From Deinandra increscens subsp. villosa (lineage: Eukaryota > Streptophyta > Magnoliopsida > Asterales > Asteraceae): 64,000 nucleotides of DNA. Each line of letters begins with the position of its first letter. Position 1 is the first letter of the stretch. The stretch is from NCBI GenBank assembly GCA_039602395.1, contig JBCNJP010000017.1:8487238-8551237 (forward strand), written 5' to 3'. A model generated the notes under the pieces. The model saw only the letters and a list, made by a program, of their open reading frames with translations. It was not told the DNA's origin and searched no databases. The translations under genes and the position numbers were made by a program. Positions 11,098 through 22,626 of this stretch are shown in pieces.

Positions 11098-14000
11098 TCA
11101 AGAAGTACCCGATAGTTTGCGAACAAATTCAGCATGCAGCGCGTGTCCTCCCTGCATTTGTACAGAGTTTAGCACCGGTTAGAGGCTAGGGGTTTTCAAA
11201 ACAGGTAGCGATCAAGATTTAAGACAAGCGGGTTCAAGTTTTTGTTCATTTTTACAGAACCTTTTATACATAATTCGTTGAATATGATTACGAAAACCAT
11301 GTGATTAAAGTAATTATCTAAATTTTAGAGTAAACTTCGTTTTTGGTCCTTGACGTTTGCTCATTTTATCCCTTTTAGTCCAAAGTTTTCAAATAATCTA
11401 ATTTTGGTGCCTCACATTTCATTTTTGTATCAATTTTGGTCCAAAATCTAAAATCCTTTTAAAAGAACCGTTAGTTAACCCCATCTGAGGGATATTTTAG
11501 TCATTTACCATGGTCTAAATGGTCTATTTAAGTACAATATTGATACAAAATGACTAAAATACCCCTCGGGTGGGGTTAAATAACGGTTTCTTTAAACGGA
11601 TTTTAGATTATTGACCAAAATTGATACAAAAATGAAATGTGAGGCACCAAAATCAGATTTTTGAAAACTTTGGATTAAAAGGGATATTATGAGCAAACAT
11701 CAAGTACCAAAAAACGAAGTTTACTCCTAAATTTTATTATACATAATTACTGTGTCAGCTGCTTAGATAGAATTCAGGAGAGGAACCTTATAAGCTATGA
11801 TATTTGCAACTGGGAGCCCTTGACTACCATTGCGGGCAAAGAGAGAGGCATCACCAATAAAATCCAAAATTTTGTGCCTACATGGCTCCTCGGGTGAACG
11901 CAAAGGTGGATTCAGCAAACCTTTACTGGTACTGGAACAGTAAATAAAGATCAATCAGCACATGTGCATACATTCTGTCATTTCTTCCCTTAAATTTTAT
12001 AGATAAATAATGTTTTGGATCAACTATCTTGTTACAATGATAATCTAAGATCAGAAATAAAAATGATTTAGTGGGTCTTCTTGAACTGTTCAACCCGTTT
12101 TCAGTTTAGCCAATCATATAATGTTAACCCATTTTGACCCCTTGAGGCACAAAAGGGTGACTGGCTCACCTATAGTTTGTAAATATAGGTATATAACATA
12201 TGAGGAATGTTCATGGTTACTGGTATATAAGTTGACCTGGAAGTGAAATATGAAAGCGGAAAATTCAAAAGCAATGACCCAGCATTAGCATCTTACCTGA
12301 AAACAACAGCATTCTCTGCAGAACCGCCCTTAATGAGCCCTGCACTACGCATTTTCTCCACCTGCAATCATTGTTTCCTTTAATTGAACATAACAAAAGG
12401 CAAACATATCCCACAGAAAGAGAAAAATGATAAAACAAGATTTGCTCATTCTTTCATCTTCCATGGTTATTGATAAAACAGAATGCTCTTAACCATGCTC
12501 GTACAAGATGGACACTTGCAAAGTGCAACCAGAAAAATAAAGAAAAAGCTTTGAAAAGTGTTAGTAACACTAAAAACAAAGATAATAATCATGATCTGCA
12601 TCAGACTTATGACCATGTGTTTCTCTTAAAAGACCCTTAATGCTTTTATAATTTGCATCAGATGTAGGCCAAATTTCAAGATCGATTTTAAAACTCCTAA
12701 GGCAGTGGCGGATCTAGAAAATTTGTTCAGTGGGTGCCAAAAGAAGTCAGTAAAAAATAACATGAATAAAAAAAAACAGTATTAATATGAGTTATTTTTA
12801 TTCAAGAATTTGATAACTTTGGGTGCCTCGGGTGCCAAAAACAGCTAAAAGAAGCTATTTTCACAAACCCTGGGTGCCAAATACAGCTAAAAAGAAGCCA
12901 TTTTCTCAAACTTTGGGTGACTCGGAAAAAAAACCTTGGGTGGCTTAATCATTCGGTTCAAGAAATTAGCTATAAATCACACAATTTGAGTGGGTTCCTA
13001 GGACCCCACTGGGTCCTAGGTGAATCCGCCACTGCTCCAAGGTACAACTTTGGCGGATTTCACCATAACAACAACTGAAATTTAAGGTCAAAAGTGCAAG
13101 CGGTGGTATCTCAAGAGGATCAGCATCTTACCTCTTCATAAATGCAGAAGGTTCTCGAAGGAGCTATATGCTTAGAATAAAACAAACCGGTGCCAAAGGT
13201 TGAAGAAAACCACTGGAGGCTTAAATCCGATACCTGTAATAGTATACATAAGTTCACATCACAAAAAACCATTAAACTAGATGATGCCCTACCTATTTTG
13301 ACCTACTGTACAAATATAAACATTCAAACATGTGAAGTGGAAGTAACCAACAGTATACAGTTGAATGTATTATATATGTATCTAAAGAGAAGAAACAATA
13401 TGAACACCATAATTACCTGTGGAAAATTAATTCCATAACTGATACTAGTTTCATTAGAAGGGAATGCTGTAATAACAGAATCTCCTTTTGAAACATGAAC
13501 AGGTTGAGTAAGATATGGTGCTAATCTCTCACAAGTTCTGCCATTGGAATCCAAAGCAACAGTCAGCCCTACTTTATCTATAGCTTCCACCCATTCCCTA
13601 GATGATCCATCAAAAATCGGAATCTGTATCAATTAACCACACACAATCAACTCAACTTCTCTAATTTCCCCCAAATTTTGAAATCATAAACACAAACAAT
13701 ATAAATTTCATTTCAAAATTTGATGATGATACCTCCACTGAAGTATCATTATTAGTAGAGTTCAGAATCTCTATTCGGCAATTATCGACGCCTGATCCTT
13801 CCAAAGCCGATAGCAAATGCTCGACAGTTCGAACAGTGTGTTCATCTTTACGAAGCGTAGTACAAAGCGGCGATTCTTCGGCAAAATCAATTGACGCGGG
13901 AATTAAAACGGAACGGAAATCGAAGTACCTTCCTGTTCCGGCTAACTCCGGTGAGATTCTGACGGTTGATTGATTGCCGGAGTGAAGCGATCTCCCGGTT

Positions 14001-14199
14001 TTCTCGATGCAATCGCCGATCGTCTGCTGCTGCTTACCGGTCTGTTATGATCAAGCAGCACAGTACGTGATATATATTTGTCACAGGTGATGAGATAGAG
14101 AGAAGATGAGAGAATTGGAAAGAGGATGAAACGTACGGATCTCCATGAAATCAGAGTGGAGGATTTGAAAGCTTCAATGGCGGCGCCTCTGAGTGTCAT
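11098..14199 (-). CDS. LPXC: UDP-3-O-acyl-N-acetylglucosamine deacetylase (plant LpxC), 7 exons
   Basis: Exons: 14199-14137, 14041-13733, 13623-13417, 13233-13132, 12361-12297, 11931-11787, 11151-11098; all introns are GT-AG and the protein is 314 residues. LpxC removes the N-acetyl group from UDP-3-O-acyl-GlcNAc, the committed step of lipid A synthesis; plant homologues are reported in mitochondria. Motifs: Zn ligand in TVEHLLSAL (E95, H96), the (E)IPIFDGSS block (about 124-132), RTF near 219, RHKILDFIGD with Zn ligands H268 and D272, and the catalytic GGHALH (H300). Every metal and catalytic position of the bacterial enzyme is kept. The first 21 residues (MTLRGAAIEAFKSSTLISWR) are basic, Ser-rich and lack acid except one Glu, which suits a mitochondrial presequence. 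Two introns carry MITEs (11328-11726 and 12703-13034), both clear of splice sites. It looks intact. Confidence 0.93.
11328..11726. mobile_element. MULE-type MITE in LPXC intron 6
   Basis: A 399-bp foldback element with arms of about 160 bp, starting GAGTAAACTTCG and ending CGAAGTTTACTC, flanked by a perfect 10-bp direct repeat CTAAATTTTA (11318-11327 and 11727-11736). The duplication length suggests Mutator-type transposition. It is in the intron between the 11931-11787 and 11151-11098 exons. Non-coding. Confidence 0.8.
12703..13034. mobile_element. hAT-type MITE in LPXC intron 4
   Basis: A 332-bp element with inverted ends CAGTGGCGGATCTAG and the complement CAGTGGCGGATTCACC. Flanks are CTCCTAAGG (12694-12702) and CTCCAAGG (13035-13042), an 8-bp duplication with one extra base on the left. 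It lies between the 13233-13132 and 12361-12297 exons. The interior has repeated GGGTGCC words and an internal palindrome near the right end (CCTAGGACCCCACTGGGTCC, 12995-13014). Confidence 0.75.
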
Positions 14200-15545
14200 T
14201 TGAGTTTGACTGAAAATACACAAGAGTTTGTTGTTTTTATTCAAATTTAATCTTATTATATTTAAATTTAAATTTCATATTATGTGGCTCCTGGATCGAC
14301 GGTAAAAACGTCATGGTATGATTAGATTGTTGTAAAACGAATGATATTAAATTAATGTGACAATACATTCACTATTCTAACCGTTATAAAGCAAAGTTCA
14401 ATTTAACCGGGTGAATTCGAGGTCATTCTCCAACATTTTCATCGTAAGTCTTTTAATTTGATCATTCTTTTACAATGAACTATCTTTTACACATTCTTAT
14501 TGAAATTCAACCCTTTAGTGCTTAACAATTTAGGAGATTTGGACTAATTGCTATAATCATCAAACAACCACTTTTGTTACCACGCTAAAGTGTAATTAGG
14601 GACTTATAAGACTAGTGGTCATCAACAAATTCCAACATTTTCATCAAATGACTAGATTTTTGTAAACCATCCTAATACTTCTTTAACTTGAAACTAGTTT
14701 TACAATACATTCACTATTCTAACCATTGGGATGAACTTGTTTACAAACCATGACCTTTTCCTAAATTTATGCAATATTGATTAGACTACTACTAACACTT
14801 TCATGACAAACCATTTTTCCCAATTTATGATCTAAATTACCTTAAGTTTAATATTCCTTTAGAATAATCACCAAGATGACCATTAGACTATTATAACTTA
14901 TTTATAATATTTTAGAATAGTTTAGATATGTAAATTACCAAGATTCCCATGCTTTAGTTGAAGTTTAGTTAGATTGATAAACTTACCTCATTTTTACCGT
15001 AAGAAAATCTATCAAATATTTTTTCTTAAGAATTTTACCAAATATGCTTCCATTAGTGTTTTGCCAAATACCATAGTAAACATTTAGGTTAATTACCTAT
15101 AATGATAATACTTTAGACAGAGGGGACATGTACTAACCAGAAGGGTAAAAACACCGGTAGTTAAGCTTCGTTTAGGATTGACATCGTGTATAGATCCAAA
15201 CCTATTATTGGACCCAGATGTCTACTTATGAAGTCTTAATGAAAGTGTCTTAACTTATTAGGCCAAAACATGTCTACAACCCAAAAGTGTCTTTACTCAT
15301 AAATGTATTAATTTAAACTTTATAACAATTTTACCTAATGTCCAAATGAACCCCCAAAAGCACACCATACCTTGTTTCATTTGTTAAAATTTTCTTAACC
15401 TTGCTCGTAAGATAAGAAAACTTTGGTTGGATTGGCAGGAAGATGATGAGCATAAAATCAATATAGAAGACATCACACAAAAGTGTTCTCTCACATGTTG
15501 ATTGATTCCTTGAATACAATAACATAAACATGACATAAACTCAAT
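14200..15545. other. Intergenic, upstream of LPXC
   Basis: 14200-14340 should contain the LPXC leader and promoter. A 25-bp phrase beginning ACAATACATTCACTATTC occurs at 14362 and again, slightly changed, at 14702, suggesting an old internal duplication. No exon-like sequence was recognised up to the possible exon at 15552. Confidence 0.35.
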
Positions 15546-15551
15546 GATTAC

Positions 15552-15721
15552 CTGGTAGTCCAGTGACCACAGTCATGTTTGTAGAAGACATCTTGATCCG
15601 GATTGAGTTCCCGCTTAGAGTGTATAGTAAGGATGGTGATGGTAGGAGGCAGAGAAAGAGGGTCAAGAAATTGATGTGATGATTAGGTTTTGATTCTAAG
15701 TCTAATAACCTATATATATAC
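15552..15721 (-). other. Possible first exon of an unrecognised gene
   Basis: On the minus strand a TATATATATAGG box (about 15711-15721) is followed by a CT-rich leader and ATG at 15591 opening MSSTNMTVVTGLP, then CCAG|GTAATC, a good splice donor at 15551. I could not find the continuing exons downstream and do not recognise the peptide. It could be a promoter with a non-coding transcript. Confidence 0.3.
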
Positions 15722-15849
15722 ACCCAATGGGAAACCCTATATAGTTTGGTAAGGGTAAAGTAAATACCAATTAGAAAACATATGGATAATTAGGTCAATG
15801 AGTACATAAGATAAATGATTACATGAGCCATACATAAAACAAGTTTAAC

Positions 15850-15850
15850 A

Positions 15851-15893
<43 letters not shown>
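15850..15893. repeat. Compound microsatellite (AC)n(AT)n
   Basis: About eleven AC units run directly into about ten AT units. Simple-sequence repeat; no other feature. Confidence 0.9.
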
Positions 15894-15894
<1 letters not shown>

Positions 15895-16358
15895 TATGTG
15901 ATATATATCTCGCAAACATATACATATATTGCGTGCGAATCCGTTGAAAACTCACTCGAGCTGTGAAAATCTTAAAAACCCTGTTTTACATATGTATTTT
16001 TGAAAAGAAAAATATTTATGTTTAGATGGATTCTACATTCAGTTTAATTACTTTTGGTGAGAAAAAAACAAAAAAACACCAAGTGGATTTTTTATAATAT
16101 TTTTTGAACTTTTTTCCTATTTGACAAATGTAAAAAAATATTTTTCATTTGAAAAAAAAATTGTTATGTATGTATTATTTCAAGAACGGATATTTAAAAA
16201 AAAAACTAACAATTGGATCTTAATCATTTTCAAATCCTGTGGCGGAAATACATTTGCAACAATCTAATAATTTTTTGTTTTTCAAAAAATCATTAGGGGT
16301 TTTAAGGTTTTCACACCTCTATTGGGTTTTCATTATATACTTATAATATATATGTATA

Positions 16359-16389
16359 CTAGTCTTTAATACCCGTGCATCGCACGGCT
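16359..16389 (-). mobile_element. Candidate Helitron 3' terminus (minus strand)
   Basis: Read on the minus strand, CCGTGCGATGCACGG (a 6-bp stem hairpin, 16373-16387) is followed by GTATTAAAGA and CTAG, then T. A short GC hairpin about 10 nt before a CTRR end is the Helitron 3' signature. No matching 5' TC end was identified, so the extent is unknown. Confidence 0.45.
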
Positions 16390-16869
16390 GGGGTATAAAA
16401 AATATTTAAAAAAAAAGAAAATTATATTATACTATGGTAAATTTCACTGAATAAGAATGCATTCAAATGTTAATGTACTTAAAACGTGAAGATTAAATAA
16501 AAAACAACACTTTTTATTAAGAGAAATACATATTTCTATTATTGAGCTAAGTGTATACTTTCTACCTCCAATGAATGGTTAAAAGAATATTTAAATGCAT
16601 CTTATTGAGCTAAGCTAAAGAACATTTAAATGCATTTTATCGGGATGTTGCAACGAAAAAAATTGATATTTAAATAAACAAAGATGACCATTAAGCTAAT
16701 GTTACCTCAATAGGAACATTCTCAAAGTCTCATAAGGGACAAACTCAGGGAATACATGTGTAGTTATAAAAGTCACCAAGGTTATAACTTACTAAAGTAG
16801 TTTCATTATTTCAATGACCTTGCGATTAAATATAATTAATAAGACGCAAAAGACCTAAAATTCCTTTAA

Positions 16870-19800
16870 GAATAATTGATATACAACCCTTCTAAATTAG
16901 TGAAAATGATAGACTTAAGAATCTTCTTTGTACCATTTTCCACTTTGAAATTGAAATCAGCCAGTAACCACTACTTCTATCAACGTTTTGACAAACTCGT
17001 AGTTTCTGATTGGAGCCTTACACCACCCCCCAAAATCATCTCCCACTTTCAAATTCCTCCTCCCCAAAAGACTTCGTGTTGGTTAAAGAGACCATCCATG
17101 CTTAGCCCATTACAACCCACCACATTTACCTGCAACAACATTTGTTAAAAACACAAGTTAGGTCGTCGTGATTCGCTGTGGTAAAGCAGAGTCACTACAA
17201 ACATCTCATATGCAAAGAAAGATCAAACAAAACACAATCGAATCTACTATCTCTAAAATTATGGTTTTGACAGTTTAAAAACAATTTAAGTACTTGAAAA
17301 ATATTGTTATAGAATATAGACTATGACTATTCACCTTTTGGCATATTATTTGAAGGAAACCTCTATTCACAAAGCACATACACAATCTGAAGGAAACCTA
17401 ATGGCCTATATGAGCAAGACATAATAAACATAATTACATAATATCAAGTTGCAAAAAAAAAAAAACCACCAAAATACAATCAGATGTACAAATTCATGCC
17501 ATCTAATTTTAGTTTTACATACCATGAACAAATAACGATGGAACACGCGAAAGTTGTAAAAGGAAAAAAGAAATACACTCACGAAGAGCAAAGGAACACA
17601 ACTACATAGCAGACCAAATCAAACCTGCAAAACAAATAATCATATATAAGCCGGATTACATTAGACAGTGCCTAATCAAGTTATATTCATAAAGCCTAAA
17701 CAACAGGCACACGATAATAAATTATAAAAAGGTGAGAGACTTGGGATTGAATACAACCCATTAACACGTGTAATGTAGAGTTAATATGCATAAAGACACC
17801 ATATAATTAGTAAGATTGTGTTTCTGGGATTCATATACCATCAATATAGAGTTAATACTGCCCAATAATGAGCTCAAAGGAGCTTAGCAATTGAAAACAT
17901 CGCTCATGTCAGCAAAACACTTTGTATTAACCTTAATACTCATTTCTTTACTTTAGCAGGTTAACCCACCAATGCCAGTTTGAAGCAGGCAATTCAAAAA
18001 AATGTTTTAAACACAACCCACCCCACCCATGTTGCGGCGTCAATAAAATAATTTTTATTCGTTAAAACATCTGATCTTATAAATAAAGGAAATATTAACC
18101 TGTTTTAGATGGTGTCCTCTAGGTTGTAGCGCAGACATCCTTTGGCATAACTTCCTCATCTACATTCCTGCATTATAAGTTGTATCAGATCAGATGCACG
18201 TTTTTTTGAGACCTTGTCACTTGCCTATGCAACATGATTTAGAAGCTAAATTGTTACTTTTGGAGTAAAGAAACAAATAAGTATTGTCAAGTCAACCCGA
18301 CCCACTAATAACTTCGAGTTAACAAAATATAGTAGAAAACATAGAGATACAAAAGTGGCCCAAAGAAACACCAGCAAGTCGCTGGCAATACTCCACATTG
18401 CCTACTACATCCAGTTAACCTATATTAATCACCTTTGCTCTTTTCATTCAATTGATGTAGCCGTAGAGTAGACACGCTTCAAAATTCTACAAAACACACA
18501 ATGATAAGAGACATTTCAATGACACTTCATACGCAATACAAAATTAACTTAGTTGGTGTTACCTTATAAAAGGAATCAGAGCTGCAGCGCCCTTTCTGGC
18601 CAATATGACAACCTAAAACAATAACAAAAAATACTAAATAAAATCAAGAGCAATAGGTTTGATCTGTGCGTAGCATGAGAAGCAAATATTGAAGCACAAT
18701 TGCAATATATGAAAGTTTTCATCTGTTTTTTCCTGCTTGATAGATAAAGTTATTCATTATCTTTAAAACATAACCATTTAAAGTGTAATCTCTTCTAATT
18801 AAATTTAACTCAATATTTATTATTTCAATCTATAAATCAGAACCTTTCCTACGCACAAATTCCAAAATAAAAAGATTGTATCAAGTCCGAATTTTATTGA
18901 AACGTGATCATGATACATTAATCTTTTTACGGCTGATTTTTTTTTAAACAAACATGATCATCACATAAGTGGTGATGATTAATACTTTCCACAATGTCCA
19001 AAAACTACAATGTAATTAAACTTTAAACTCTATCATGAATAAAATAATAATTACTTTAGAGATGGTTGGAATTAACAGATGACAAATAACCTTGGATGAG
19101 AATGATGAGTAAACTTCATTAGCATACTAAACAATATTACTTACTCAAATAGTTGTTGCTTTGTGCTTAAACCATCCTCTTCCCTCCAACAAATCAACTT
19201 CTTGATTTATTTACCTCTCTAACAATGACCACACCATGGTGTTTGTATTGAACTAACTTACATGCAAAACGTATTAAAAAATCAATCAAAATAAGATTCA
19301 ATTCCAATTTCATACTTTGAATTATAAGCTGACACTTACTAAAGCCATTCAAATCAGCCCTTCAAATCAGTATACAATGAATTCCAATATCTATTTATAG
19401 AACACAAAGAAGTTCCTCTTCTTAAGTATGGTCACATTTATTGAAACAAAGAGAAGTGTATGGATTCTGAACCACTTTATAACTATAAAACATATATAAA
19501 CCTTAAAAATAAAGCATAGATAAACTTAAAAATGCCCAAAAATCTGCTAAAACAGTTCAATAAAAATATGTATACCTTCTCCATCTATAGCTAATGCCAT
19601 CTTTTATAAATAATTCAACCCTTTCATTTTAAAGAAGTTTTCACATTATAGTTTCCATGTGGCCAAAGTACAAAAAATGATAATCATGAAATAGGTTAAA
19701 ACATTTCCTTGCCTCTTTATTTATTTATTTTTTAGAAAATCTAATACATTTACTTAAAAGACAAAACGTTTCCCTTTAAAGTTGGTGCTATTCAGAAGTT

Positions 19801-20690
19801 GTGATTTTCATGTCACAGAGAGATTCATATGGCAAATCATGTTTTTGGAAATTATTGTATTTGTACCTATACAGTTGGGCAAGATTCATGTTATTCATTG
19901 AGCTCCTCAAGATTTAAAAGCCACTTTCTCATTCATTTTCACCTAAACTAATCACAACCCAAATCAATTTCAAACTCAAACGGGGTACAAAAGTCAGAAC
20001 TCTTGATAACAATTCTTCTAATTTAGCTCCAGAAGAGCAATGATACATCAACAGGGATGAAAAATTTTAGGTCGAGAAGAGTAGTTATAGCTCATCGCCT
20101 TCAACACATTTATGGGACCAAAAAACATACGAACATTTAAATAAACCCAAATCATCAAATTCATTCTTAAGTAATTAACATTTATGATATGAAATTAGAG
20201 ACAAAAATTAAAAAAAAAAAGAAAATTAGAAAAAAGGTGATTAGCAATAAATCTGTATCGAGAGTATACAATCAATTTGCAGTGATTCAAATAACTTTGC
20301 AACTTAAAATCAGAACCCCATTCTGATTCAATTCAATCAGAAAAAAATATCGAATGCTGAGTGTGATCACCGGAAGGAAAAATATAAGAGAAGCCCTAAA
20401 AATACCTCGATTCCGAATACTAAGTGTGATCACCGGAAGTAAAAAATATCGATTATGATACTGATGTTGTATAATCGGAAAGAAAAACATAACAGAAACC
20501 TAGAAAGCATTTAATCGGTTGAACGTTAAGCATTTAATCGAGATCACTTGAAAAATCAACAAAATGAAAACATAACCGATGTTTTGAGAGAAGTACCACA
20601 TAGCCGACGTATAATAAGCCATAGATCCAGGTGAAGCACAGAGATGAGAAGAGAGGGAGAGAGTGGCGGAAGCAAACGTCGAAGGTGATT
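16870..20690 (-). ncRNA. Probable multi-exon transcript, non-coding or micropeptide
   Basis: A chain of exon-like blocks with good splice sites on the minus strand: a CT-rich leader ending near 20600 with ATGGCTTATTATACGTCG; 18612-18563; 18486-18433; 18167-18100; 17624-17583; and a 3' block from 17129 leftwards. Acceptors read TTTTAG, TTGTAG, ATGCAG, TTGCAG and GTTGCAG; donors GTAACA, GTGATT, GTTAAT and GTGAGT. The 18612 and 18486 blocks join in one open frame (VVILARKGAAALIPFIR, then ILKRVYSTATSIE and a stop), but I cannot connect it with certainty to an upstream ATG and do not recognise the peptide. Later blocks have no long frame. The splice structure is seen; transcription is inferred. 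Confidence 0.4.
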
Positions 20691-21219
20691 TAGGGTTTCT
20701 GTCGTGAGTTTATAAAGAACCTCACCTCAGGATTTAGAAAGTAACCGTGGATATCACCCGGGTTTTGGAAAACGGATCTAAAAGATCCGCGAGACCCTAT
20801 TACGGAAAAATGATTGGTTTTAAGATTTGCCCTTAATGGGTGAAAAATTAAGCATTGCGGTAACTTCTCGGGAGGCTGTGGTGATGCCACGTCACCCGAG
20901 AAACTTTTTGTTTATAAGAATAGATGATATACTATGTTTATATATATACAAACACATCATCTCTTACATGACACATGTATAATAAAAATTTTCAAAGTTT
21001 CTTTCGGGATATTCAAGTTTTTAATGTTAATTTTCAACCTGAAACCCGAACTTACTACGGGTAGGCTAGGTTCGGGTTTCACATAATCGGGCTCGTGTAC
21101 TTCAGGTAAAAACGACACCGCTAGGTAGAATCTAGTAAGGTGTGTTGTGGTTAGTCGTACCTCTATCCCCAAAATATAGAAACATACTGAGACCTGTGGC
21201 TTAAAAAATATGGCTAAAA
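20691..21219. other. Intergenic, promoter side of the 16.9-20.7 kb transcript
   Basis: No coding sequence recognised. 20690-20890 contains GC-richer words (CACCCGGGTTTTGG, CACGTCACCCGAGAA), consistent with promoter sequence; 20940-21219 resembles unplaced repeat DNA. Confidence 0.3.
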
Positions 21220-21239
21220 TCTATACTACTATTAAACAC
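21220..21239 (+). mobile_element. Candidate Helitron 5' terminus
   Basis: TCTATACTACTATTAAAC directly after an A is the common 5' end of plant Helitrons. A palindromic stretch (ATAGGATAAATCCTATGTG) follows at 21281. No 3' hairpin plus CTRR end on the plus strand was found before the next gene, so only the terminus is claimed. Confidence 0.4.
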
Positions 21240-21639
21240 AAGTTTTTAAAATACAAATGTCATCTTTTAAAGTGTGCCACATAGGATAAATCCTATGTGT
21301 CAATTTATGAGATTTTTGAATTAAATAGTTCAATTGAAAATTAAATTATTTTCACATAAAAACTATCCATATATATATATTTTTAAAATAACACAACTTT
21401 AATTCATCATATCTCCTTCATTTCTCAAAAAAAATTTGATCCGTAAATTGTTTTGGATTCGTGACAGAAAACCCAACAAAACTAGATCCATATTGCTTAG
21501 GTTTTAATCAACAAATGATGATGAAAAAATCAAAAAACAAAGTAACAGTCTCGGGTATTTACCCGGGTTACTGACTAATACAGTATAAAATATAAAAAAG
21601 AAAACCGGAACAAACAACCATACAAACAGGGGCGGATTT

Positions 21640-22200
21640 ACGGTATTGGGGAGGGGTTCACAGGAGCCCCCCGTTTTTTGAAAAATTTTTAACGAGTATA
21701 TATTTTTAGTTAAATATTTTAAACTGGGAACCCCCAACTATTTTAAGCTGGGAACCCCAAGAGTTTAACAAAAATTGATTTAGTACATTTGGTAAGTCCA
21801 AAAGCTGGTATCCCAAGGATCGTGGGTTCGATCCCCTCTATCACCCGTTTTTTTTTTTACAAAAGAAACCATTTATGTGATAGACAACTTAAGCAGCTTC
21901 TTTTTTCTTTTAAAAAAAAAACCCTAAGATCCCTCACAGCCTCACTGCTCACTCCCTCATCCCTCCCGCTCTGCTCGACGCCTCCTCCGCGCCTCCGCCA
22001 GTCCACCGGCCGCCGGCGACTGCGGCGGCCTCCGCCTCCTCAGTCCTCCCTGAGTCCCTGGCTCCCTCCGCTTCTGGCTTCTGCGCGACCGGCCTCCTCC
22101 CTGCGCTTCTGCTCGACGACTCCTCCGCCACTGCTCCTGGCTCCCTGCGCGACCAGCTCCTGACCTCCGCTCCTGACTCAGCCTCTCAGGTATAAATACA
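21640..22200 (+). repeat. tRNA-derived SINE-like piece beside a GC-rich block
   Basis: GGGTTCGATCCCC (about 21825-21837) is a good RNA polymerase III B box, and TTTGGTAAGTCC about 35 bp upstream could be a weak A box, followed by a T run. No acceptor stem can be formed, so it is not a tRNA gene. 21949-22190 is a C/T- and CG-rich, leader-like segment of unknown origin ending in a good donor-like CAG|GTATAA. No gene is claimed. Confidence 0.35.
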
Positions 22201-22626
22201 AAAGTACTAATAACAAAAGTTATAACAACATATTTCTCCTGCACTGGCTATGACCATAATATGATCGGGTGGTTGGCAATATGCCTCCGTCAGTGATCTC
22301 AATTCGCTATTAAAAAAAGTAACGAGTACAAAAGCTACATATACAAAAACACAGACAATAAAAAACACCTACAATATGCAAACATTGAACTTACAAAATG
22401 AGGTGATAAACCCGAGTTCATCAAATAGATACACATATATTTTAGTGAAGTTAATCCTATATATGTATTGCATTATTTTGTTCATTTGTACCAAGAGGAC
22501 CAAACTCATACCAAAAAACAACATTAGCAATGGTCAGGATCTATCATCAACACAAATTTATTTGTTTACATTTCCTCATGTACATGAATAAATACATAGT
22601 AGCACGCATGTAAACTCGATAACTAC

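Noticed and set aside
11098..14199. LpxC as bacterial contamination
   Set aside because: Six GT-AG introns with correct phase and MITEs within them show a plant nuclear gene.
21795..21845. Possible tRNA gene
   Set aside because: The B box is good but no acceptor stem or anticodon arm can be built, so only a SINE-like or tRNA-derived piece is reported.
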